Positions 9,950-18,843 are shown, counted from the stretch's first letter. The stretch is 64,000 nucleotides of DNA from Phycisphaerae bacterium RAS2 (GCA_007753915.1 CP036352.1:4093306-4157305), one strand, 5' to 3'. Numbers and translations are program-made. The notes: a model not told the origin generated them from the sequence alone.

Positions 9950-12900
9950 CTACCGCCCTGCAACGTAACCCAACACACGGCGACCGTCGAGCACGAGAAA
10001 GGCCCCGTCGCGAAGATACACGCCTCCGAACGCCGTCAGCGGCGGTGTCACAATCGACGCGCCACCCGCCGAGGTCTCTCCCTGTTTTTGCGCAACCCGC
10101 GTCCGCCTCGGCTGCCCGCTCTCCAGATCAAACGCGAGAATGCGAAGGCTTCGTGCCCGGTCGCGCGCCGCCGCGTCGTCCGGCATCGTCGTCGGCACAT
10201 CCGAAAGGGATCCGAACGCCGCGCGTTCTGCCCGCGCCTCCGCGGAGCCGGCCTCCACGACCGCAATCACCGAGTCGCGCGCGATTCGCGGCGGATCCAC
10301 GCGCAAAAGACCGTTCACCGTCTGCGACCAGAGGACGCTGCCATCGGCCGTGTCGAGCGCGGAAAGTCGATTCGACGACGCCGTGATGAGCCGCCCGTCG
10401 GAGAGCTCGGCCCAAAGCGGGTCGCCGCCCGATTCGACGAGCGGTTGCGAAGTCCAAACCGGCAGCCCGTCGCGCAGGTCATACTTGGAAATGCGACCGC
10501 CGTCGTGGCTGATCATCAAGCCATCGTCATCGACCTGAAGCGTGCCGAGCAGGAATCGCTCATCGCTAGTGAGGGTCCATGCCGTCGCACCGCTCGGCAG
10601 ATCGAAACAGGTGATGACATTGGACGCCACGGCCAGAAGCGTGTCGCGCGGGGTGAGCTGCACGGCCTGAATCGGCCAGTCGTCGCCCGGGCGCAGGGCG
10701 ACAATTGGGCGGCCCGACGCGGCCTCCAGCACGGTGATGGCCTGCGCCTTTTCCTGCCAGGATGTGTGACAGACGTATGTCTCACTTGCGGCGAGTTGTC
10801 CGCCGACAGGGAGCTTGACCCCCGTCCGCCAGCGCACCGCGCCATCGGCCGGGTCGACGGCGATTAACTCGCCGTGGTCATCGGCGCTGTAAAGCCCCGA
10901 CGGCGTGAGCACGTGCATGGCGAACGACGCGGACTCCTCGGGATCGGAGCGCGGATCGTGCGGCGAGTCCTCGCCGATGGACCATTCGACCCTGCCGGTG
11001 GAAGCCGAGACGGCAAAGAGCCGCTGCGGCGTGGCAAGGATCAAGCGCGTGCGGCCCATGCCGAGCAGCGTCGGCTGAACCGGGGAAGCCGGCGGATCGG
11101 GCCACGCCAGCCGTCCGGCCGCCGCGTCAAGCAAATTAATCCGCCCGTCTTCATAGAACACCGCCCCGCGCCAGGTGGTCTCGGGCCATCGGGGAAAGAC
11201 CGGTTCGAGGATCGCCGCGTGCCCATCGAAAACGCGCTGGTTCATCGCGCCGGCCTCGATGGTCGTGATGGCGTGCGCCGGCTCGCGCGGCGGCCCCTGC
11301 GGAAAGGCGGCCTGCATGAGCGAATCGAATGACTGCATCTCGCCGCGATGCTCGAACCGCGCGGCTGGAAATTGCCGCGCCCCGCGCGCCAGCCACTGCG
11401 CTGCGCTGCGCGTCTGCCCGGCCTCGCGCAACGCGTCGCACAACTCGACGTAGAGTGCGGGCCGTTCGGCGATGTCCGCGTGCCGCACGCTGCGGCGCAG
11501 CGCGTCCGTTGCTTCCGTCCAATCTCCCTGTCGCGCCGATGCCCGCGCGAAACGACGCAGCGCCTCCGTCGCCGACCTGCTGTTGGGAAACGCATCGGCC
11601 ACTTCCAGCAGATCCGCCGCGTCGGGCGACTTCGCTGCTCGGGCGAGTTGATCCCGGGCGCACTGCTCGATCGCATCGTAGACCTCGCCGCCGCTCTCAA
11701 TCCGCAGCCGCTCTAGGCAGAGCATCGCCACGTAACCGGCCGGCTGCCGCGGGACGGCGGACTCTCCAACCGGCTCAACCGGCGCAGCGGGCGGAAGCAG
11801 ATTTGCATCCAGCTCCACGCGCAGCCGGCGTAGCGCTGGCTGATTGAGAATTTGCTGATACGCCTCGGCCGCCTCACGCGGTTTGCGAAGCCGCCGTAAC
11901 ACAAACGCCCGCTCGAACCGGTTGACCGACTCCTCCTGCGGACCCGACGCGCACGCACCGGCCAGCTCCAGCAGCGCCGCCGAAGCCTCCCAGCCGCGAC
12001 GCGCCTCGTCTTCGTCCGCGCCGACCGGGCTGCGGGCCACACCGGCGTATTCCGTCAATTGTCTGTATAATGTCCGGCGTGCCGGGGCGTCCCGCAGACG
12101 ATCCAGCCCGCCAAGCCGTCGAACCGCCTCCTGCACGGCGCGCACCGCGCCTTCGTAGTCGCGCGTCGACAACAACAGCTCCGCCATCGCGAGCGCGGGC
12201 TGCGCCTCGTCCGGCCGCTCGCGCATGCGCGCGGCGATTCGCTTCACTGCCGAAGGATGCGAATCCAGGCTGCTGACGGTCAGCGCCGAGGCCGCCACGA
12301 TCTGATCGGGCAACACCAGGATGTTTCCCGCGTCCTCCATTGACCAGCGGTGAAGGCGCGGCGGGCCGCCGTCGAGGCTCATCTGCACCAGGGCGCGCTC
12401 CGTCGGAATCAACAACCCCTCGCTTGTCACCGCACCGCGGCCGAAGACCTGTCCGCTGTCGAGCGGACGCTGCCAGTCGATCCGCTGCGCGGCGAGGTCG
12501 TAACAAACGACCTGCGACCCGGCGAGATACAGCCGGTCGTTCGCCACGCCCAATGCCACTTCGGGCATGCTCAACGACTCCAGCGATACCCGGAACGCCT
12601 CACGCCCGGTCGGCGCGTCAAAGACCAGCAACTGCTCCGCATCCAGCGGCGAAACGATCAGCGAATCACGCCACACGATCGGCGGCTGGTAATGCCACGC
12701 CCGCGCCGGCCGGCCCATGCGCGTCGGCCAAAGTCCTTCCGGCGCTTCGGTGAACTGCGAGGTGTACGTCGACAGCCATTCGATGCGCCCGGTGTGACGG
12801 CTCACGGCGGCGACCGCACCGAGATTGGTCGCAACGTAAATCAGATCGCTCCACACCGCCGGATGAGCCAACGTCGCGCGGTGGTACCCGTAGCTTCCCG

Positions 12901-14413
12901 TCGCCGCCTCGGCGATCGGCGTTACGCCACGAAGCGCACCGTCTGCCGCGTTGAGCCGCAGCAGCAGGCATGCCTCGAAGCCGAATGCCTTTCGCCGGCG
13001 CGCGACGGCATAGAGCGTGCCATCGATCTGCAACGGCGCGCCATCGACGCGCAGGTGCTCGAATGCCCCGGCAAGCCCGTCGAGGTCGTTCCGCCAGAGG
13101 AGCTCGCCCGTTGCGGCGTTCAGGCAAACCAGCGTCGCGGCTCTTCCGCTCGACTCTCCCTCACGCGGCGGCGCGGGGCGCTCCAGATTCACATAAAGAC
13201 GCCCGTCATTTAACAGCGACGTAAACTGCGGGGGCATGTCGTCGTCCGACAACCAGCCGCCGCCGTCCTCCTCGGTGCCGGCCAGGGTGTATCGCCAGAC
13301 TTCGCGGCCGGGGTCGGCCGGATCGATCGCCCAGGCGCGCGTCGCGTCGTGCATGAATACAAGCGTCTGACCGCTGCCGCGCGATGCCTCTCCCGCCACG
13401 GCGCACGTCGCCAACAACCGTCCGCTCTGCACGGCGCGCATCATCGCGTCGCGCCGCGCCACGGAAGACTCGTATCCCTCGAACGCACGCTCCAGCGCGA
13501 GCCGATCCCAGTCGGCCACGCGCCATAGCCGGGCCTCTGCCCGCGCCGTCGTCCGATGTGCGTCGCGCCGCTCCAGCCCGCCGCCAAACACACCGGGCGA
13601 ACCGTTGAACGACTTTTCGTCCGGGCGAGGTTCAGTCATGCCTTCAAGATCGCGCAGCACGCCGCGCAGAAAATCCCGCAACAATTGCTCTCGCCCCGCC
13701 CACACCACTGTCGGGCCTCCGTCCGCCGCAAGCTCACTCGCCAGCTCTTTCAACGGCTTCACGTCGCCCGACCATGCCGCCGCGCATGCCGCCTTCGCGC
13801 GCCATCGAAGCCCGCTGCCGCCGCGTCCCGGATGCCGCACCGCCAGGTCCAGCCACCACCGCCGCGCCGATTGCAATTCACCGCGCGCCATCGCGCGCTC
13901 CGCCGCCTCGTCCAGCGCCTCGCCGCCCGCGCGGGTCACGAACGCGTCGTCCGCCAGCGCCAGCAGATCCTCCATTCCCGGCGACCGCCTCGCGCGGTTC
14001 AGCCGCTCCTGCGCCGCCGGGCCGACGGTCTCCTCCAGCGCCCTCAACCCTGCGTCCGGCCACGCGCCCATCATCCGATTCACGTGCCGCCGAACCGTCG
14101 TATGGACACCGTTCGGACCTTCGATCAGGAAGTCGCCGCTGTGCGTCGCCAGTTCGTACAGGGCGGTCGCCGCCGCCGCGTATCGGCCGCCATCAGCATG
14201 CCGCCCGGCCGCGACGAGCTTCTCTTGAACCTCGAAACTTGTATTCAAAAACGCGCCGGCGCTTTGGCGTGACGGTTCGCCCGGCTCGCCGGTCTGGCCC
14301 CTTGCGAGCGCCGGCCATAACAAGCAGACAACCAATAAGTGATGTGCAATTCGCACCGGTACTGCCCTGTTCCGGCCGCGACGAGCCGGCGCCGCGTGAT
14401 TCACGAACCCCAT
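9950..14413 (-). CDS. Giant PQQ-propeller / TPR secreted protein
   Basis: A 1487-residue protein. A hydrophobic signal follows arginines (IAHHLLVVCLLWPALARGQ), so export is expected. An N-terminal helical region precedes a first beta-propeller with PQQ-like repeats (WAIDPADPGREVWRY, ATGELLWRNDL). A middle section at roughly residues 750-1080 looks TPR-like. A second propeller follows, with GRVEWSIG, GAVRWRTG, GLPVWTS and GSVLWSQ. No catalytic residues are recognisable. Such propellers usually scaffold protein contacts, as BamB does; some bind quinones. The frame stays open upstream to 14545, but that part overlaps the terminator of the preceding gene, so I use the ATG at 14413. Function unknown. 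Confidence 0.8.
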   Translation of the reverse strand: MGFVNHAAPARRGRNRAVPVRIAHHLLVVCLLWPALARGQTGEPGEPSRQSAGAFLNTSFEVQEKLVAAGRHADGGRYAAAATALYELATHSGDFLIEGPNGVHTTVRRHVNRMMGAWPDAGLRALEETVGPAAQERLNRARRSPGMEDLLALADDAFVTRAGGEALDEAAERAMARGELQSARRWWLDLAVRHPGRGGSGLRWRAKAACAAAWSGDVKPLKELASELAADGGPTVVWAGREQLLRDFLRGVLRDLEGMTEPRPDEKSFNGSPGVFGGGLERRDAHRTTARAEARLWRVADWDRLALERAFEGYESSVARRDAMMRAVQSGRLLATCAVAGEASRGSGQTLVFMHDATRAWAIDPADPGREVWRYTLAGTEEDGGGWLSDDDMPPQFTSLLNDGRLYVNLERPAPPREGESSGRAATLVCLNAATGELLWRNDLDGLAGAFEHLRVDGAPLQIDGTLYAVARRRKAFGFEACLLLRLNAADGALRGVTPIAEAATGSYGYHRATLAHPAVWSDLIYVATNLGAVAAVSRHTGRIEWLSTYTSQFTEAPEGLWPTRMGRPARAWHYQPPIVWRDSLIVSPLDAEQLLVFDAPTGREAFRVSLESLSMPEVALGVANDRLYLAGSQVVCYDLAAQRIDWQRPLDSGQVFGRGAVTSEGLLIPTERALVQMSLDGGPPRLHRWSMEDAGNILVLPDQIVAASALTVSSLDSHPSAVKRIAARMRERPDEAQPALAMAELLLSTRDYEGAVRAVQEAVRRLGGLDRLRDAPARRTLYRQLTEYAGVARSPVGADEDEARRGWEASAALLELAGACASGPQEESVNRFERAFVLRRLRKPREAAEAYQQILNQPALRRLRVELDANLLPPAAPVEPVGESAVPRQPAGYVAMLCLERLRIESGGEVYDAIEQCARDQLARAAKSPDAADLLEVADAFPNSRSATEALRRFARASARQGDWTEATDALRRSVRHADIAERPALYVELCDALREAGQTRSAAQWLARGARQFPAARFEHRGEMQSFDSLMQAAFPQGPPREPAHAITTIEAGAMNQRVFDGHAAILEPVFPRWPETTWRGAVFYEDGRINLLDAAAGRLAWPDPPASPVQPTLLGMGRTRLILATPQRLFAVSASTGRVEWSIGEDSPHDPRSDPEESASFAMHVLTPSGLYSADDHGELIAVDPADGAVRWRTGVKLPVGGQLAASETYVCHTSWQEKAQAITVLEAASGRPIVALRPGDDWPIQAVQLTPRDTLLAVASNVITCFDLPSGATAWTLTSDERFLLGTLQVDDDGLMISHDGGRISKYDLRDGLPVWTSQPLVESGGDPLWAELSDGRLITASSNRLSALDTADGSVLWSQTVNGLLRVDPPRIARDSVIAVVEAGSAEARAERAAFGSLSDVPTTMPDDAAARDRARSLRILAFDLESGQPRRTRVAQKQGETSAGGASIVTPPLTAFGGVYLRDGAFLVLDGRRVLGYVAGR

Positions 14414-14462
14414 CGGATCATAAGCCCGCACATCGTTCGACTGTAGCGCGACTGCGCAAAAC

Positions 14463-14495
14463 AAAAAAAGCCGCGATCCCTCATGGGACCGCGGC
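14463..14495 (-). terminator. Intrinsic terminator of the small lipoprotein gene
   Basis: Read on the minus strand, arms GCCGCGGTCCC and GGGATCGCGGC enclose a 4-base loop and are followed by seven T residues. It ends the transcript of the lipoprotein gene at 14566-15096. Confidence 0.85.
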
Positions 14496-14565
14496 AAGGT
14501 GAGAACTTCAATTTTCCGGGCATTCGAACAACGGCCACTGGCCACTGCCTGCTGACCGCTGCTCC

Positions 14566-15096
14566 CTAGTCATCCCGCTTCTTGGCCTTCTTGCCGTGCT
14601 TCTCGAAGAACTTGCAAAGCTCCTCGGCCGACGACTCGGCCAGCGCGCCGTCGCCGGTGCGACTCGCCTCGCTCTTCGTCGCGATCTGCACGCGGCCGAC
14701 CTCGGCCCCGTTGGCCTTCAGGTAGTAAAGCACGATGGCGTGCTTATCAGGGAAGACCGATCCGCCCTTGTTGAACCACATGATGTGCGGCTCGACGGTC
14801 AGCGTCGGCGAACCGCCGCGGAACGGCGCGTCGTCGCCCGTGGTCAGTTCTTCCTTGAGCGCCTTGACCAGCTCGCTCTTGAAGCTCGTCGAGACGAGGC
14901 CGCCCAGTTCCGTCTGGGGCTGTTCGATGGTGACGCCGGCGTACTGCGAGTAGCCGCTGGCGCCGGTGCCCGGCACGATGTCAAAATCGCTGCTCGCGCC
15001 CTTGGCCTCCTTGAAGGCCCGCTTCGCGACGGTCGTGCAGCCCGAACCGGCCAGCACGGTCACAGCCAGAAATCCGCAGACGATGAACTTGCGCAT
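14566..15096 (-). CDS. Small lipoprotein, DUF4410-like
   Basis: A 176-residue exported lipoprotein. The signal (MRKFIVCGFLAVTVLAGSGC) ends in a lipobox with Cys at residue 20. The mature part contains YAGVTIEQPQTELGGL and a Lys/Asp-rich end (KHGKKAKKRDD). The repeat of a surface strand pattern and the late segment VEPHIMWFNKG resemble DUF4410-type lipoproteins, but this is weak. The ATG at 15096 has a strong ribosome site, GGAGG 8 bases upstream; the longer open frame to 15318 is unsupported. The gene stands alone between its own promoter and terminator. Confidence 0.75.
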   Translation of the reverse strand: MRKFIVCGFLAVTVLAGSGCTTVAKRAFKEAKGASSDFDIVPGTGASGYSQYAGVTIEQPQTELGGLVSTSFKSELVKALKEELTTGDDAPFRGGSPTLTVEPHIMWFNKGGSVFPDKHAIVLYYLKANGAEVGRVQIATKSEASRTGDGALAESSAEELCKFFEKHGKKAKKRDD

Positions 15097-15179
15097 GGTT
15101 TTTCCTCCTGTCGGTTGCGAGGTTCGCTTGGTCGATTTCGTGAACACGTTCGATGGACTGTCAAACGACAGCGGCTGGG

Positions 15180-15207
15180 ATTGTATGGCGAGGGGGCACA
15201 GCGTCAA
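15180..15207 (-). promoter_or_regulatory. Promoter of the small lipoprotein gene
   Basis: TTGACG and TACAAT on the minus strand are separated by 16 bases and lie about 85 bases upstream of the ATG at 15096. Confidence 0.6.
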
Positions 15208-15247
15208 TCGCGGGCTGTCCGTCGCAGAGTAACCATTCCCCGCCGAC

Positions 15248-15288
15248 AAAAAAGCCGTCCCGCCTGTCGAATCGACAAACGGGACGGC
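15248..15288 (-). terminator. Intrinsic terminator of the tandem lipoprotein pair
   Basis: On the minus strand a perfect 9-base stem (GCCGTCCCG with CGGGACGGC) is followed by six T residues. The 17-base loop contains a smaller palindrome, TGTCGATTCGACA. It closes the transcript of the two paralogues upstream. Confidence 0.85.
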
Positions 15289-15346
15289 GCGAGGAGTTAC
15301 GGCAAACCAATCCAACACAAACCGGCGGCGAGCCGGTGCGAGGACG

Positions 15347-16057
15347 TCACGCGATGATCACGATTCCCAACACCGCCTGAAGGATAAACAGGATCGTGCC
15401 CCAGAAGAAGAACCCGTAGAAAAATGTCGCCAGCAGCGCCGACACAAGGAAGTCGAATCCGCCGTCCAGCGCCTTCACGCCGCCGGTCGCCGCGTCGAGG
15501 CCGGAACTGTCGCCCGAAACAACCGATTGCCCGCCGATCGGTCCGCCGGCCTGCGCGTCCAGCGCGGCCGCCGCGTCGAGCAATTCCGCGTTGGCCTGCT
15601 TGAACGCATCGAGCGTGTTTTCGCCGGTTGTCGCGTTGCTCGTCCAGTCGGCCGGGCGGTTCCACACCGCGCCGTTGGAGTTGGCGATCCGCGTGATGTG
15701 CTTCGCGGCGTCCATCGAGACCTGAATCTGCTCGGCTCCGCGGCCGATCGTGATCTGCCGCAGCGCGACCGACTCGCCGGAATCAAATCGCCCGCTCATC
15801 TCCCGCGCGCTGTCGGGGAAGATCACGCGAAACGTGTTCGTCGTGGGGTTCACCAGCACGGCCGTCGCGCCGTCAAACGCGGTGCCGGCCAGCGACTGCG
15901 TCAGGGCATGGTCGGCCGTGAGCTGCACGAGGTACGAACCGTCGACCAGCGCGACCGGGGCCGCGCCGCAGCCGGCCCAGTATTGCACGTTGAGGATGAG
16001 AGCGATACAGACGATTGACTTCGATTTAGTCAACACGCGGCGCAGAGAGCGCTTCAT
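15347..16057 (-). CDS. Lipoprotein-like protein with C-terminal membrane helix (paralogue B)
   Basis: A 236-residue protein without a named family. An N-terminal hydrophobic segment ends in a lipobox-like WAGC (Cys about residue 30). The core is related to the neighbouring upstream gene: ADHALTQSLAGTAFDGATAVLVN here against ADHPLAQQLAGTPFDGATAIQVD there, and both continue into FRVIFPDS / FRLIYPDS. The C-terminus holds one long or two short membrane spans (FLVSALLATFFYGFFFWGTI and FILQAVLGIVIIA). AGGAGG lies 7 bases before the ATG. It follows its paralogue by 40 bases and shares the terminator at 15248-15288. Probably an envelope protein; role unknown. Confidence 0.7.
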   Translation of the reverse strand: MKRSLRRVLTKSKSIVCIALILNVQYWAGCGAAPVALVDGSYLVQLTADHALTQSLAGTAFDGATAVLVNPTTNTFRVIFPDSAREMSGRFDSGESVALRQITIGRGAEQIQVSMDAAKHITRIANSNGAVWNRPADWTSNATTGENTLDAFKQANAELLDAAAALDAQAGGPIGGQSVVSGDSSGLDAATGGVKALDGGFDFLVSALLATFFYGFFFWGTILFILQAVLGIVIIA

Positions 16058-16097
16058 CGGTTTCCTCCTGAAATGGGTTTACGCGGCCCGGTGATCC

Positions 16098-16784
16098 CTA
16101 GAGCACCAGGTCCAGCACGACAACAACCTGAAACACAAAATAAAGCGTGAGCAGAACGCCCCACGGCGCGAACCAGACGTAGCTCAACGCCAGAAACGCA
16201 AACGGAAACGACGAGGCCGTATCCTTGCCGACCTGCGCCCCGCCCTGATCATCAATCTGCTGCGCCATCGCGACCAGATCGGCGTTGGCGGCGAGGTAGG
16301 CATCCACGTCGGAGGTGACCGTCTTCGAGCCGGGCGCGCGGGGGGCAGTCGGGGCTGATGGCGCCGCCGTGCTGACGCGCTGCCAGCGCGCTCCCGCCGA
16401 CGTGTCGATGTCGGTGATCTCTTTCTGACTGTTGATGTTCAACGTCACGACCTGGCCGCCCTGGCCGATGGTGAACGAGCTGACGTAGGCCTGGCCGTCG
16501 GCGGTCGTCTCGAACTTCCCGGAAAGCTGCGTGTTCGAATCGGGGTAGATCAGCCGGAAGTTGGAAGTCGCCCGGTCAACCTGGATCGCCGTCGCGCCGT
16601 CGAAGGGCGTACCGGCCAGTTGCTGGGCCAGCGGATGATCGGCCGAAAGCTCGAGGGTCTCGGTCGATTCGGGCAGGAACAGAGCCGACTGGCCGCAGCC
16701 GGTGACGACGACGAGGTTGAAGACCAGCGCGACGCCCAGCAGGGCTTTGGCCTTGAACAGACAGGCTTTGGTTGTGGAACTCAT
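16098..16784 (-). CDS. Lipoprotein-like protein with C-terminal membrane helix (paralogue A)
   Basis: A 228-residue paralogue of the next gene. The N-terminal hydrophobic stretch ALLGVALVFNLVVVTGCG ends in a lipobox-like TGC. The shared core (about residues 45-135) is followed by a Pro/Ala/Ser linker, a short coil around VDAYLAANADLVAMAQQ and a hydrophobic C-terminus (FPFAFLALSYVWFAPWGVL to the end). The start ATG at 16784 has GGGAGGG about 10 bases upstream; the frame is open further, but without support. The pair looks like a recent tandem duplication. Anchoring at both ends would give an envelope protein bridging or looping at the membrane. Confidence 0.7.
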   Translation of the reverse strand: MSSTTKACLFKAKALLGVALVFNLVVVTGCGQSALFLPESTETLELSADHPLAQQLAGTPFDGATAIQVDRATSNFRLIYPDSNTQLSGKFETTADGQAYVSSFTIGQGGQVVTLNINSQKEITDIDTSAGARWQRVSTAAPSAPTAPRAPGSKTVTSDVDAYLAANADLVAMAQQIDDQGGAQVGKDTASSFPFAFLALSYVWFAPWGVLLTLYFVFQVVVVLDLVL

Positions 16785-17203
16785 GGTTGCAATCCCTCCC
16801 AGAGAAACAAATGACTGCATTGCACGAATGCTACTGTTGCTTCTTGCACCGGGCCGGAAAGAAGTCGGCCCGGTCCGACGGGTCCCCCCCGCCGTGGCGC
16901 GAAGCGCCCGATCCCGCGCGGCCCGCTGCGTGGTGCTGCGTCGGTCGTGCGGGATCAAACCGAATCGCATAAACGACTTATAACAAAAACGGGGCGGGAA
17001 AGTCAACGGATTTCGGATGCCGCGAAGGAGCATTATCGGCCTATCCACATACCCATCGACCCAACCTCTTGCGATTGCGATTTTCGACGCGACTTCACGG
17101 GCCCTACTTCATCTAGGCAATGTTCTCATGTTCACATCGCGGGATGATTTAAGCGGGGCCGTCGACACTGAATGACTCGGAGAATTGACTAAAATGGCGG
17201 ACG
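16785..17203. other. Divergent intergenic region
   Basis: It separates the minus-strand lipoprotein pair from the plus-strand accessory genes. Apart from the promoter at 16977-17006 I see no gene or structured element in it. Base composition drops in GC from about 16960 onward. Confidence 0.6.
16977..17006 (-). promoter_or_regulatory. Promoter of the tandem lipoprotein pair
   Basis: TTGACT and TATAAG on the minus strand are separated by 18 bases, upstream of the ATG at 16784 with a leader of about 185 bases. Confidence 0.55.
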
Positions 17204-17617
17204 ATGCCACTAACCGAAGCAGACATGATCTGGAATCGAGCTTGCGGTGACGACCAGCTGCGGGACTTGCCCGGCGATCGCGCCCTGGCAAACCTGCTTC
17301 GTGCGCACGGTCTCGTGATGAATGGCGGTGTTCAACACTCGGTGGAATGCTTGACGCCCGAGCAATTATCCGATGCAGAAGCCGGATATCGATACTATGG
17401 ATTCGATCGGGTTGCGTCACTGCTTTCTCGCGCACGACGCATCGATTCAGCGGGATACCATATTGAACACCTTGAACACTATGAGGTGGAATTCGATAAG
17501 GAGTATTCTCAATTAATCCCTGATGATGAGTTTCTTGCCGACCGTTTTGAGGAGCGGTTGAAGAGTAACCCGTCGGACTTCGCGCCGCTCAGGGCGAAAG
17601 ATATGGTCAAGGGCTAA
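17204..17617 (+). CDS. DUF4375/DMP19-like hypothetical protein
   Basis: A 137-residue soluble, acidic protein. The segment LLRAHGLVMNGGVQHSVECL followed by a Tyr/Phe-rich helix (AEAGYRYYGFDRVASLL) resembles the DMP19/DUF4375 pattern, in which NGG precedes an aromatic helix, but I could not verify this. The DMP19 name comes from a Neisseria protein reported to be a DNA mimic and antagonist of a repressor; most relatives are uncharacterised. A second possible start is the ATG at 17225. It opens a less GC-rich accessory stretch. Confidence 0.55.
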   Translation: MPLTEADMIWNRACGDDQLRDLPGDRALANLLRAHGLVMNGGVQHSVECLTPEQLSDAEAGYRYYGFDRVASLLSRARRIDSAGYHIEHLEHYEVEFDKEYSQLIPDDEFLADRFEERLKSNPSDFAPLRAKDMVKG

Positions 17618-17862
17618 CGACGCGAAGGTGGGATAGAATGCCCCCTTACTATCTTTCCCGCCCCGGCGGGGCGAAGGAAAACGCAGCTTCGCAAGGCTCG
17701 TTGTGCGGATCGAGAAGAACCCTACTGACGAGCTTCTTGGGCGAGATCGAAGCGTTAGCGGCAGAAACCTGAATGATTGTTTCGACGTTCTTGACTTGAT
17801 CCGGCTGTTTGCCGTATAGACAGACAGCAGTGAAGGTGTACGGATGGAATCGGAGGTGCCTT

Positions 17863-18114
17863 ATGCACAGGAACAACGACAACGAGAAACTCGATCAGGC
17901 CTGCTTTTGAGATCACGAGCAAGCGACGGCGCGGCTATCCTTCCGAGACGCAAGTCAAACGCGGAGATCGGGTCGTCCACGGCAACAAGGAACTGATCGA
18001 GAAGCTCGGCCGCAACGATCCATGTCCTTGCGGCTCGAACAAGCGCTTTCAAGAAGTGTTGCATGCGATCAGGTCGCTTTTGACGGCGTGAATCGCGGGC
18101 ACTACTCAAGATGA
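17863..18114 (+). pseudogene. SEC-C zinc-motif protein broken by three single-T insertions
   Basis: ATG at 17863 has an excellent ribosome site (GGAGG, 6 bases upstream), but the frame stops after 15 codons. Removing one T from each of three T-runs (17905-17908, 18047-18049 and 18078-18081) restores one reading frame of about 82 codons. It would contain [20 protein letters not shown] and end in the complete SEC-C motif [13 protein letters not shown] followed by MRSGRFDGVNR. SEC-C is the zinc-binding tail of SecA and of many small proteins. All three extra bases follow GC and extend a T-run. This is either a decayed gene or a cluster of homopolymer sequencing errors. Without correction, the last two Cys ligands are lost. 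Confidence 0.75.
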
Positions 18115-18223
18115 ACACCTACGACGGCTGGCGCCCCATGCGTCAGCCGTCTTTTGCTATTCAGTTCGATGCGCGCATCATGAGCGCATCGGACCGAGCG
18201 AAACGCGTGGAAAGGCCAATGGC

Positions 18224-18610
18224 ATGTCCAAGCGACAGTTCCCATTCGACGACTTTGAAGCGGTGATCCGCATCTTCAGCGCGGCAGAGGGTGGGCGATG
18301 CACGCCCCTCTTCAACGGAATTCGCTGCGATTTTGAATACGCGGAGGATCCGCCGCACGACATGTTGTACATGATCTGCCCGGACTTCATGGATGAAAAC
18401 GGCGACTCTCGCAGCAACAGCTTTCCGCTCCCTATCGGTGAGAAGTTGCCCGCGCGCATGATGATCCTCTCAGACGAGTTGCGCGAGCAGGTTCACCGTA
18501 AGTGCATTGTCCCCGGCGTGCGCTTTTATTGCCGAGAAGGCCCGAGGCGCATCGCCGAAGGCGTCGTAACTCGGATCACCGGACTATTTGAACCTCGCCC
18601 AGCTTCCTAG
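18224..18610 (+). CDS. Stand-alone protein resembling EF-Tu domain 3
   Basis: A 128-residue soluble protein. Its N-terminal third (FEAVIRIFSAAEGGRCTPLF, then NGIRCDFEY) matches the start of EF-Tu domain 3 (E. coli EGGRHTPFFKGYRPQFYF). Its end (PGVRFYCREG then AEGVVTRI) matches the domain's last strands (DGLRFAIREGGRTVGAGVV). There is no GTPase domain and no domain 2. Domain 3 of EF-Tu contacts the tRNA T-stem and EF-Ts, so a tRNA- or ribosome-linked role is possible but unproven. GGAAAGG lies 8 bases upstream of the ATG. The neighbours are the broken SEC-C gene and the DUF4375-like gene. Confidence 0.65.
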   Translation: MSKRQFPFDDFEAVIRIFSAAEGGRCTPLFNGIRCDFEYAEDPPHDMLYMICPDFMDENGDSRSNSFPLPIGEKLPARMMILSDELREQVHRKCIVPGVRFYCREGPRRIAEGVVTRITGLFEPRPAS

Positions 18611-18694
18611 CGGTTGCTGCGCGGCTCACGACGAGCGACGGTAACCACTGAATAAGCGGACACGGCCATTCACTCGAATCCCGCTGGCTCCATC

Positions 18695-18715
18695 GGTGGG
18701 CAGTGCCCACCCTAC
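18695..18715 (-). repeat. REP-like hairpin with GTAG head
   Basis: Arms GGTGGGC and GCCCACC with loop AGT are followed by CTAC, so on the minus strand the element reads GTAG then the hairpin. It lies in the 300-base gap between the accessory genes and the ABC ATPase gene; apart from the promoter, I see nothing else in this gap. Confidence 0.6.
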
Positions 18716-18843
18716 AACTACTGCCGTCCATTGCCCCGTCGGGGCTTGTCCCACCTCGCCCTAGCGAATTCGCCTCGTCGGGCACGGTTGGGAGGGTCGG
18801 CTCGCCCCGTGGCCAACCGCCCCGGTTTGCGATAAAATCCTGA

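Noticed and set aside
14414-14545. N-terminal extension of the giant propeller protein
   Set aside because: It would be encoded through the terminator of the upstream gene and precedes a normal signal peptide.
17649-17882. 77-residue open frame on the minus strand
   Set aside because: Overlaps the start of the broken SEC-C gene on the other strand, with no domain; probably chance.
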